Below are positions 1-5,013 of a DNA stretch of 12,765 nucleotides, piece by piece. The position numbers were made by a program, and so were the translations under genes. The notes below the pieces were generated by a model. That model ran no database searches. It saw only the letters and a list, made by a program, of their open reading frames with translations, and was not told where the DNA came from. Positions within the stretch are counted from its first letter, which is position 1. The number at the start of each line of letters is the position of its first letter. The stretch is taken from the NCBI GenBank assembly GCA_022793355.1, contig JAAWCR010000173.1, positions 1 to 12,765 on the forward strand. The letters run 5' to 3'. The stretch comes from Lawsonibacter sp. GTDB lineage: Bacteria > Bacillota > Clostridia > Oscillospirales > Oscillospiraceae.

Positions 1-1913
1 GCCGGGCAGTGGAGCTGGCGGAGGAGAAGGCGGCCCAGGGCGCCCTCTGTGTTATGCTGGGCCCTATCATCCACAACCGGGATGTGGTGGACCGTCTGGC
101 CGCCCAAGGCATCCGTTCGGTAGAGCGGCCGGAGGACGTGCCAGACGGATACGGGGTTATCATCCGCTCCCACGGGGAGAGCCGGGCTGTCCACGAAGAC
201 TTTGCCCGGCGGGGCGTCCCTGTGTTCGACGCCACCTGCCCCAACGTCACGCACATTCATAAAATAGTGTCAGAGGCGGAACGGCAGGGCCGCCAGCCTG
301 TAATTGTGGGTGCGCCGGACCATCCGGAGGTGCTTGCCATCGCCGGGTGGTGTAAAGCTCCTGTAGTGGTTTCCGGGGCAAAAGATTTGGAAAAATGGCT
401 GGAATATGGGGAAAAACGCAACGATTTGCCCCTCACATTTGTTTCTCAAACTACCTCTACTCAGAAAATTTGGGAAAATTGCGTGAAAAAAGCAAAAAAA
501 CTATGTACAAACGCGGAATTTTTTGATACAATATGCGGAGCGACGTTTAGACGCCAGGAGGAAGCCCGCCAGCTGGCCGCAAAATGCGGTCTGATGGTAG
601 TGGTGGGTGACAGGCAGAGCTCCAATACCAAGCGCCTTGGGGAGATCTGCCGGGAGTCCTGTCCCCACGTTCTGCTCGTGGAGCGGGCGGAGGATATCGA
701 TCTCAACCGGCTGCCTCAAGCGGATATGGTCGGCATCACGGCGGGCGCATCGACGCCCGCGTGGATAATAAAGGAGGTCATTGACAAAATGAGCGAAGAA
801 ATCTTAGAGATGGACAAATCCTTCCAGGAGATGCTGGAGGAGTCGTTCAAAATTTTGAATAATGGAGATAAGGTTACCGGCACCGTTGTAGCTATCACGC
901 CCACCGAAGTCCAGGTTGAGCTGGGCATCAAGTACCCCGGCTACATCGCCCTGACTGAGCTGAGCGACGACCCCACTGTGAAACCTGAGGACATCGTGAA
1001 GGTGGGCGACGAGATCGAGTCCATCGTCATGCAGGTCAGCGACCGGGACTGCCTGGTCAAGCTGTCCAAGCGCCGTCTGGACATCAACAAGGGCTGGGAA
1101 GAGATTGAGGCTGCCCGCGAGAGCGAGAATGTTTTGGAGGGCTTCGTTACCGAGGACAACAAGGGTGGCGTGGTGGTCTCCGTCAAGGGTGTTCGGGTGT
1201 TCGTCCCCGCTTCCCAGACCGGCCTGCCCCGTGAGACGCCCATGAGCGAGCTGCTTAAGCAGAAGGTCCGCTTGGTTATCACTGAGGTCAACCGGGCCCG
1301 CCGCCGGGTGGTAGGCTCTATCAGCCGCGTCACCCGCGCCGAGCGGGCCGCCGCCGCTGAGAAGGTCTGGGCCGAGATTGAGGACGGCAAGCGTTATACC
1401 GGCACCGTGAAGTCCCTGACTTCCTACGGTGCGTTTGTGGACATCGGCGGTGTGGACGGCATGGTCCACATTTCCGAGCTGTCTTGGAGCCGCATCAAGC
1501 ACCCCTCTGAGGTGGTGAAGGTGGGCGACACCGTGGACGTGTATGTCATCTCCGCCGACAAGGAGAAGAAGAAGATCTCCCTGGGGATGAAGGATCACAG
1601 CCAGGATCCCTGGACCGTGTTCACCACCACTTATCAGGTGGGCGATACCGCCAACGTGCGCGTTGTCAAGCTGATGACCTTTGGTGCCTTCGCTGAGGTA
1701 GTCCCCGGTGTGGACGGTCTGATTCACATCTCCCAGCTGGCTGACCACCGGGTAGAGAAACCCGGCGACGTGGTGGCCGAGGGCGACAAGGTGGATGTGA
1801 AAATTACCGATGTGGATATGGAGAACAAGAAGATTTCCCTGTCCATCCGCGCTCTGCTGGAGCCCTCCTATGAGGAGGAGGCCGAGGAGACCGTGGCTCC
1901 CGCTGAGGAGTAA
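1..1913 (+). CDS. ispH: IspH–ribosomal protein S1 fusion, 5' end cut off by the window
   Basis: This gene encodes a two-part protein. The first part is 4-hydroxy-3-methylbut-2-enyl diphosphate reductase, the last MEP-pathway enzyme, which has a 4Fe-4S cluster. The second part is a ribosomal S1-like protein with four S1 RNA-binding domains. The reading frame is already open at the first base (Arg-Ala-Val-Glu, the usual context after the first cluster cysteine), so the real start and that cysteine lie upstream. Counting from the GTG at 9, the IspH hallmarks are DATCPNV (Cys77), DHPEV (104-108), SQTT (146-149), DTICGAT (Cys176) and ITAGAST (243-249). The S1 domains run at about 285-355, 373-437 (degenerate), 460-529 and 543-615, followed by an acidic tail. 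Such fusions are known in Clostridia. A Shine-Dalgarno site and in-frame ATG lie at the junction (Met261). A strong terminator follows the stop. The identification is firm. Confidence 0.96.
   Translation, partial: RAVELAEEKAAQGALCVMLGPIIHNRDVVDRLAAQGIRSVERPEDVPDGYGVIIRSHGESRAVHEDFARRGVPVFDATCPNVTHIHKIVSEAERQGRQPVIVGAPDHPEVLAIAGWCKAPVVVSGAKDLEKWLEYGEKRNDLPLTFVSQTTSTQKIWENCVKKAKKLCTNAEFFDTICGATFRRQEEARQLAAKCGLMVVVGDRQSSNTKRLGEICRESCPHVLLVERAEDIDLNRLPQADMVGITAGASTPAWIIKEVIDKMSEEILEMDKSFQEMLEESFKILNNGDKVTGTVVAITPTEVQVELGIKYPGYIALTELSDDPTVKPEDIVKVGDEIESIVMQVSDRDCLVKLSKRRLDINKGWEEIEAARESENVLEGFVTEDNKGGVVVSVKGVRVFVPASQTGLPRETPMSELLKQKVRLVITEVNRARRRVVGSISRVTRAERAAAAEKVWAEIEDGKRYTGTVKSLTSYGAFVDIGGVDGMVHISELSWSRIKHPSEVVKVGDTVDVYVISADKEKKKISLGMKDHSQDPWTVFTTTYQVGDTANVRVVKLMTFGAFAEVVPGVDGLIHISQLADHRVEKPGDVVAEGDKVDVKITDVDMENKKISLSIRALLEPSYEEEAEETVAPAEE
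773..791 (+). promoter_or_regulatory. Internal ribosome-binding site and ATG at the IspH/S1 junction
   Basis: AAGGAGGT (771-778) sits 11 bases before an in-frame ATG (789-791), exactly where the IspH domain ends (ITAGAST...IDK) and the S1 part begins (MSEEILEMDK). The S1 part read from this ATG looks like a complete stand-alone S1 protein of 374 residues. Glu and Gly codons can create GGAGG by chance, so activity is inferred. The location at the domain boundary is what makes it notable. Confidence 0.45.
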
Positions 1914-1923
1914 TTCGACAAAT

Positions 1924-1958
1924 AATGAGCCCGACCGGTTTGCGGTCGGGCTCATTTT
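1924..1958 (+). terminator. Rho-independent terminator of the ispH–S1 gene
   Basis: A perfect 14-bp stem (arms 1924-1937 and 1943-1956, core GAGCCCGACCG / CGGTCGGGCTC) closes a 5-base loop (GTTTG) and runs into TTTT. It begins 11 bases after the stop codon. Confidence 0.93.
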
Positions 1959-2022
1959 CAATTTGAACGGCGGAAAATTTGGGGAATTAGGGAGAATGTT
2001 TAAAAAAAATCCTGTTTTTCTC

Positions 2023-2051
2023 TTGCAAAAATAGGATAAAATTGTTATAAT
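2023..2051 (+). promoter_or_regulatory. Sigma-A-type promoter for carD
   Basis: TTGCAA (2023-2028), 17-base spacer, TATAAT (2046-2051). The region upstream is AT-rich. The expected start near 2058 leaves a leader of about 60 bases before the GTG at 2118. The leader carries an extra Shine-Dalgarno-like string, AAGGAGAT (2070-2077), not followed by a usable start codon at normal spacing. Confidence 0.85.
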
Positions 2052-2117
2052 ATGGTTGGATATTGTATGAAGGAGATAGGAAGTAAGTTAATTTAGCGGT
2101 AGAAAGTGAGGTAAAAG

Positions 2118-2594
2118 GTGTACCAGATCGGGGATAAGGTGGTCCACCCCATGTATGGGGCGGGTGTGGTGGACAGCATTGTGCAGAAAACGGTAGACGA
2201 CGTGGAGCGGGATTACTACATTTTGAAGCTGCCCAATCGCTCCATGGTAGTTATGGTCCCCACAGAGAACTGTGAGGAGATCGGCGTGCGCCGGGTCGTG
2301 GACCAAGCACAGGCCGACCGTGTATTGGCGGCCATCCCTGATATTCAGATTGAGATGACAGCCAATTGGAATCACCGCTATCGGGAAAACATGGAGAGAA
2401 TGAAGAGCGGAGATCTGCTGGAGGTGGCCCGGGTCATCAAAGGGCTGACTCTCCGGGACCAAAAACGGGGGCTGTCCACTGGTGAACGGAAGATGCTCCA
2501 CTCGGCCAAGCAGATACTGATTTCGGAAATCGTGCTCTCTAAGAGCGTGAGCTATGAGTCGGCGGAGGCGGAGCTGAACACTGCACTGGCGTAA
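2118..2594 (+). CDS. carD: CarD/CdnL-family RNA polymerase-binding transcription factor
   Basis: The 158-residue product matches the CarD/CdnL family in length and layout. An N-terminal Tudor-like RNA-polymerase-interacting domain (about 1-65, opening YQIGDKVVHPMYGAGVV) is followed by an all-helical C-terminal domain (about 66-158). In other bacteria these proteins bind the polymerase beta subunit and stabilise the open complex, notably at rRNA promoters; that role is carried over from the family. GTG is the first possible start, because an in-frame TAA lies at 2112-2114. It has GAGG (2108-2111) six bases upstream. The gene is monocistronic, with its own promoter and terminator, although MEP-pathway genes lie on both sides. 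Confidence 0.92.
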   Translation: MYQIGDKVVHPMYGAGVVDSIVQKTVDDVERDYYILKLPNRSMVVMVPTENCEEIGVRRVVDQAQADRVLAAIPDIQIEMTANWNHRYRENMERMKSGDLLEVARVIKGLTLRDQKRGLSTGERKMLHSAKQILISEIVLSKSVSYESAEAELNTALA

Positions 2595-2607
2595 TGTTGC
2601 GTGAATT

Positions 2608-2657
2608 AGGGCGGCTTTTTTATTCCGAAGAGGAATAAAAAGGGCCGCCCTGTTTTT
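2608..2657 (+). terminator. Rho-independent terminator of carD
   Basis: A long hairpin has arms 2608-2626 (AGGGCGGC, T-rich inner part, ATTCC) and 2632-2651 (GGAAT, A-rich inner part, GGGCCGCCCT), with one small internal irregularity, a short loop (GAAGA) and TTTTT at 2653-2657. The other strand lacks a T-run after the stem, so it should act only on + strand transcripts. Confidence 0.9.
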
Positions 2658-2681
2658 GTGCTTTTCTACGTTGGATATCTG

Positions 2682-2690
2682 TGCTATAAT
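2682..2690 (+). promoter_or_regulatory. Extended -10 promoter upstream of ispD
   Basis: TGCTATAAT (2682-2690) is a perfect extended -10 element. The -35 position (about 2662-2667, TTTTCT) is poor, which extended -10 promoters tolerate. It lies just after the carD terminator and would give a transcript starting near 2697. Confidence 0.6.
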
Positions 2691-2700
2691 GATGTTATAA

Positions 2701-2823
2701 ATACGTGCTGCACGCCTTGGTATCGACCTGGCGGGCAGGGTGGACGTCAGCAAAGAATTGGTGCCGCAGGAAAAATTTTTGGATGCGGTGTGTAAAAAAT
2801 TGACGGGTAAGGAGCGAGAATAA
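2701..2823 (+). other. Short unexplained reading frame running into ispD
   Basis: The frame is open from 2701 to TAA at 2821-2823 and reads ...AARLGIDLAGRVDVS... to ...DAVCKKLTGKERE. It looks like protein rather than random translation. An in-frame stop lies just upstream (2698-2700) and there is no ATG. The possible starts are GTG 2740 (27 residues), TTG 2758 or GTG 2761, each with only weak ribosome-binding sequence. The stop overlaps the ispD start (TAATG). It may be a leader peptide coupled to ispD, the last piece of a lost gene, or chance. I cannot assign a family. Confidence 0.3.
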
Positions 2824-3572
2824 TGGGTCTGCTGTCTCTGTTCAAAAAGAAAAAGGACAAGGAACCGAAGTGTTCGGCAGTCATCGTATCCGCTGGGGCT
2901 GCCCGGCGGATGGGGGGGATTGACAAGGTGCTGGCCCCCCTGGGAGAGCTGCCCGTGCTGGTACATACCCTGTATGCCTTTCAGGACTGTCCTTCGGTGG
3001 AGGAGATTATAGTAGTAGCCCGGAAGGATCTGCTGGTGGAAATTGGGCAGTTGTGCCGGGAGTTTGATTTGAATAAGGTGAAAAAGGTTATCGTGGGGGG
3101 GCAGGAGCGGATCCACTCCGTCCAAGCCGGGCTGAGGGAGGTGGACCCCGAGTCCTCCCTGATTGCCATTCACGACGGCGCCCGCCCCCTGGTGTCCCAG
3201 GAGATTATACGGGATGTGGTGGACCGGGCCGCCCTCACCGGAGCGGCAGCCCCGGCTATCCCGCTTACCGACACCATCAAGCGCACCGAGGACGGCATTG
3301 TGCAGGAGACAGTGGACCGGGATTCCCTGTGGGCGGTGCAGACCCCACAGGTTTTTGAGGCCGGCCTGATCAAAGCGGCGACCCAAAAGGCCATTGACGA
3401 CGGCGAGCTGCTCACTGACGACTGCGGTTCGGTGGAACGGCTGGGCATGAAGATAACGCTCACTAGCGGTAGCCGGGAAAATATCAAGATTACCACCCCC
3501 TTGGATCTGATTCTGGGGGAGGCCATACTCCGGGCTAGAGTGGAGGAGGGGGAGTGGCGATGCAAGGAATAA
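2823..3572 (+). CDS. ispD: 2-C-methyl-D-erythritol 4-phosphate cytidylyltransferase
   Basis: IspD is the third MEP-pathway enzyme. It joins CTP and methylerythritol phosphate into CDP-methylerythritol in the cytoplasm. The 249-residue product has the nucleotide-binding loop (SAGAARRMGGIDKVLAPLG, 23-41), GGQER (92-96), IHDGARP (116-122), TDTIK (149-153), QTPQ (173-176) and the C-terminal NIKITTPLDL (220-229). It is slightly longer than usual because of a lysine-rich N-terminal extension (MGLLSLFKKKKDKEPK) before the Rossmann-like core. The start is ATG 2823, with GGAG (2811-2814) eight bases upstream, and it overlaps the stop of a short upstream frame. Its end overlaps ispF by 13 bases, implying co-translation. 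Confidence 0.95.
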   Translation: MGLLSLFKKKKDKEPKCSAVIVSAGAARRMGGIDKVLAPLGELPVLVHTLYAFQDCPSVEEIIVVARKDLLVEIGQLCREFDLNKVKKVIVGGQERIHSVQAGLREVDPESSLIAIHDGARPLVSQEIIRDVVDRAALTGAAAPAIPLTDTIKRTEDGIVQETVDRDSLWAVQTPQVFEAGLIKAATQKAIDDGELLTDDCGSVERLGMKITLTSGSRENIKITTPLDLILGEAILRARVEEGEWRCKE

Positions 3573-4042
3573 GAGTTGGCCACGGCTACGATGTCCATCG
3601 GCTGACAGCGGGACGCAGGCTGATTTTGGGCGGAGTGGATATCCCCTGGGAGAAGGGATTGCTGGGCCACTCGGATGCTGACGTCCTTACCCATGCGGTG
3701 ATGGACGCTCTGTTGGGGGCGGCGGGGCTGGGGGACATAGGAAAGCATTTTCCGGACACCGACCCTGCATTCGCCGGCGCGGACAGCCTGGAGCTGTTGG
3801 CCCGCGTAGCGGAGCTGCTGGAACAGGAGGGCTTTGCCGTGGGCAATGTGGATGCCACAATCTTGGCCCAGCGGCCTAAGCTGGCGCCCCACATCCCCAG
3901 GATGCGGGAAAATCTGGCCCGGATCATGGCGGTGGACCTGCGGCAGGTGAACGTAAAGGCCACCACAGAGGAGGGGCTGGGCTTTACGGGCGGGGGAGAA
4001 GGTATGGCCGCCCATGCGGTAGCGCTGATTGAGAGAAGATAG
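3560..4042 (+). CDS. ispF: 2-C-methyl-D-erythritol 2,4-cyclodiphosphate synthase
   Basis: IspF cyclises CDP-methylerythritol 2-phosphate with release of CMP; it works as a homotrimer with divalent metal. The 160-residue product has the metal ligands DVH (Asp11, His13) and His45 in GHSDADVLTH, the GDIGKHFPDTD segment (58-68), NVDATILAQRPKL (97-109) and KATTEEGLGFTGGGEG (133-148). Two starts are possible. ATG 3560 has AGGAGG (3544-3549) ten bases upstream and is preferred; GTG 3554 would add two residues. It overlaps ispD by 13 bases and a terminator follows at once. IspE, which works between IspD and IspF, is not in the window. Confidence 0.96.
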   Translation: MQGIRVGHGYDVHRLTAGRRLILGGVDIPWEKGLLGHSDADVLTHAVMDALLGAAGLGDIGKHFPDTDPAFAGADSLELLARVAELLEQEGFAVGNVDATILAQRPKLAPHIPRMRENLARIMAVDLRQVNVKATTEEGLGFTGGGEGMAAHAVALIERR

Positions 4043-4043
4043 G

Positions 4044-4070
4044 AAACGCCCGGCACACGCCGGGCGTTTT
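4044..4070 (+). terminator. Rho-independent terminator of ispD–ispF
   Basis: An 11-bp perfect stem (4044-4054 and 4059-4069, AACGCCCGGC / GCCGGGCGTT) with an ACAC tetraloop ends in a short T-run, two bases after the ispF stop. Confidence 0.9.
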
Positions 4071-4121
4071 AGTATGTCGAAACTCCTGCGCCACCATGGT
4101 AAAAAACTTTTTTAAAAGCAC

Positions 4122-4150
4122 TTGACAATTACGGTCCGTACAATTATTAT
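4122..4150 (+). promoter_or_regulatory. Strong sigma-A promoter with UP-like A/T tracts, for the RHH regulator
   Basis: A perfect TTGACA (4122-4127), 17-base spacer and TATTAT (4145-4150). Phased A and T tracts (4101-4118) directly upstream resemble an UP element. This is the best consensus promoter in the window. Transcription should begin near 4157. Confidence 0.9.
4130..4140 (+). promoter_or_regulatory. Palindromic operator candidate inside the promoter spacer
   Basis: TACGG-T-CCGTA is a perfect inverted repeat with 5-base arms around one central base. It is flanked by a direct repeat CAATTA (4126-4131 and 4141-4146). A protein bound here would block polymerase. The next gene encodes a ribbon-helix-helix protein, so autorepression is the simple reading, but it is inferred. 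Confidence 0.5.
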
Positions 4151-4183
4151 ATACTTGTGAGGACTATAATGGAGGTGAAAATT

Positions 4184-4354
4184 TTGTCCCCAAGGCCAAA
4201 ATCCGACAGCTCCAAACAACTGCGCTTTGAGATGAGGATGGGCGCGGAGACAGCTGAGAAGCTGTACGATTGTGCTGAGAAGCTGGGTATAAGCAGAGCA
4301 GCCGTCATCGAAAAGGGTATTGATTTGGTAAAAGAGGAGTTGGACAAAAAATAA
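4184..4354 (+). CDS. Small ribbon-helix-helix (CopG/Arc-type) DNA-binding protein
   Basis: The 56-residue product fits a ribbon-helix-helix repressor: a basic, polar N-terminus (SPRPKSDSSK), a short beta-strand (QLRFEMRM, 12-19), helix A (about 21-34) and helix B after the LGIS turn (34-37), ending VIEKGIDLVKEEL. Such proteins bind inverted repeats as dimers and often repress themselves in plasmids, phages and integrative elements. The start is TTG 4184, with GGAGG (4171-4175) eight bases upstream. In-frame GTG 4157 and ATG 4169 are less likely, because transcription should begin about 4157 and leave no room for a ribosome-binding site. It sits between core metabolic genes with its own strong promoter, which suggests an acquired cassette. 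The target is unknown. Confidence 0.75.
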   Translation: MSPRPKSDSSKQLRFEMRMGAETAEKLYDCAEKLGISRAAVIEKGIDLVKEELDKK

Positions 4355-4392
4355 GACAACCGGGCCCAGTGAGAAGGAATCCCGATTGTCTT
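4353..4392 (+). other. Imperfect hairpin after the RHH gene
   Basis: AAGACAACCGGG (4353-4364) pairs with CCCGATTGTCTT (4381-4392) over 12 bp with one C·A mismatch and a 16-base loop. The left arm starts inside the RHH stop codon. No T-run follows, so it is more likely an mRNA stabiliser, attenuator or binding site than a strong terminator. Confidence 0.45.
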
Positions 4393-4461
4393 ACACCACA
4401 CCAAGGAGGTCTGGCAAATTCAATTATGCCACAACTCCTGGTGAAAAGCAAGGAGGAAACC

Positions 4462-4674
4462 ATGGAAAACGAAAACCTTTTAACGGAATTGGAGGAGGCG
4501 TTTTATCGGTTTGCCTGGGGTCTGAACGCCATAGAACTGATGGTACTTGGACTGGGACAGGCAAAGGACCCCTATGCCGGGGGATTCCAAGCGGTGTGGC
4601 TTTATCTCAAAGAGGCGGAGGAAGAGGTGCGAAATCTGTTTGAGGCGGTGTCAGCACCCGGCACGACGGCATAA
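4462..4674 (+). CDS. Small acidic protein of unknown function
   Basis: I do not recognise this 70-residue protein as a named family. It is acidic and predicted mostly helical. An N-terminal helix (LLTELEEAFYRFAWGLNAIE, 6-25) and a second helix (about 43-62, ending EAEEEVRNLFEAV) flank a hydrophobic, Gly-containing middle (LMVLGLGQAKDPYAGG). There is no signal peptide and no cysteine. The start is ATG 4462, with AGGAGG (4451-4456) five bases upstream. An in-frame ATG at 4426 would add 12 residues; the strong Shine-Dalgarno string upstream of it (4403-4410) is too far away at 15 bases. It lies 107 bases after the RHH gene with no clear promoter between them, so the two are probably co-transcribed. 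Small helical acidic proteins of this sort are common in mobile elements. Confidence 0.65.
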   Translation: MENENLLTELEEAFYRFAWGLNAIELMVLGLGQAKDPYAGGFQAVWLYLKEAEEEVRNLFEAVSAPGTTA

Positions 4675-4758
4675 ACTGACTATGAGAGAGGAACGCCGGT
4701 TCCCCTCCCGGCTATTTCTGCGGGACGGACGCTTCCGCCCCAGGAAAGGAACTATGCC

Positions 4759-5013
4759 ATGCTCTATTATCTAATCGTATGCCGTTCACTGACCTACGCC
4801 CAGCGTACCGCCGCCGCACTGGAGCGGGCGGGCATTACCGCTCGGGTGCTTCGCTCGCCCAAGAGCATCTCCGGCGAGGGGTGCAGCCACTCAGTGAAAA
4901 TTTCCCAGCGCAACCTCCCTGACGCCCTGCGTATTTTACAGCGGGTAGGCCTGAGCCCAAAGCGGGTCTATATCACCGCCGGGGACGGCAGCTATCAGGA
5001 GGTGGCGCTATGA
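4759..5013 (+). CDS. DUF3343 protein (putative Se/S carrier-like)
   Basis: The 84-residue product has the DUF3343 pattern: an N-terminal beta-strand (YYLIVCRSLTYA), the helix that follows, the GITARVLRSPKSIS segment (25-38) and a conserved Gly-Cys (Cys42 in SGEGCSHSVKIS). A C-terminal helix and the strand KRVYIT follow. The domain also forms the C-terminal part of YedF, a protein linked to selenium metabolism, and such proteins are proposed to carry sulfur or selenium; the role is not proven. Start ATG 4759 has AAAGGA (4745-4750) eight bases upstream. The stop overlaps the next start as ATGA, so it is translationally coupled to a cysteine-desulfurase-like enzyme, a plausible source of persulfide or selenide. 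Confidence 0.85.
   Translation: MLYYLIVCRSLTYAQRTAAALERAGITARVLRSPKSISGEGCSHSVKISQRNLPDALRILQRVGLSPKRVYITAGDGSYQEVAL

Noticed and set aside
804..1961. 385-codon open frame on the minus strand
   Set aside because: It lies antisense to the S1 domains, has the His/Leu/Gly-rich composition of a reversed GC-rich gene, and resembles no protein family. It also crosses the terminator hairpin.
2088..3386. 432-codon minus-strand frame across carD and ispD
   Set aside because: It is antisense to two well-identified genes, a terminator and two promoters, with no sensible domain or ribosome-binding site.
4093..4100. ACCATGGT palindrome between the ispF terminator and the RHH promoter
   Set aside because: At eight bases it is expected by chance and lies upstream of the A/T tracts with no evident partner.
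4184..4674. Toxin–antitoxin pair reading of the RHH gene and the 70-residue gene
   Set aside because: The genes are 107 bases apart rather than overlapping. The second protein is acidic and shows no RelE/ParE, MazF or other toxin motif.
4681..4774. 30-codon frame starting at ATG 4681 between the 70-residue protein and DUF3343 genes
   Set aside because: It has an Arg-rich composition, no good ribosome-binding site, and overlaps the DUF3343 start out of frame. Probably chance.
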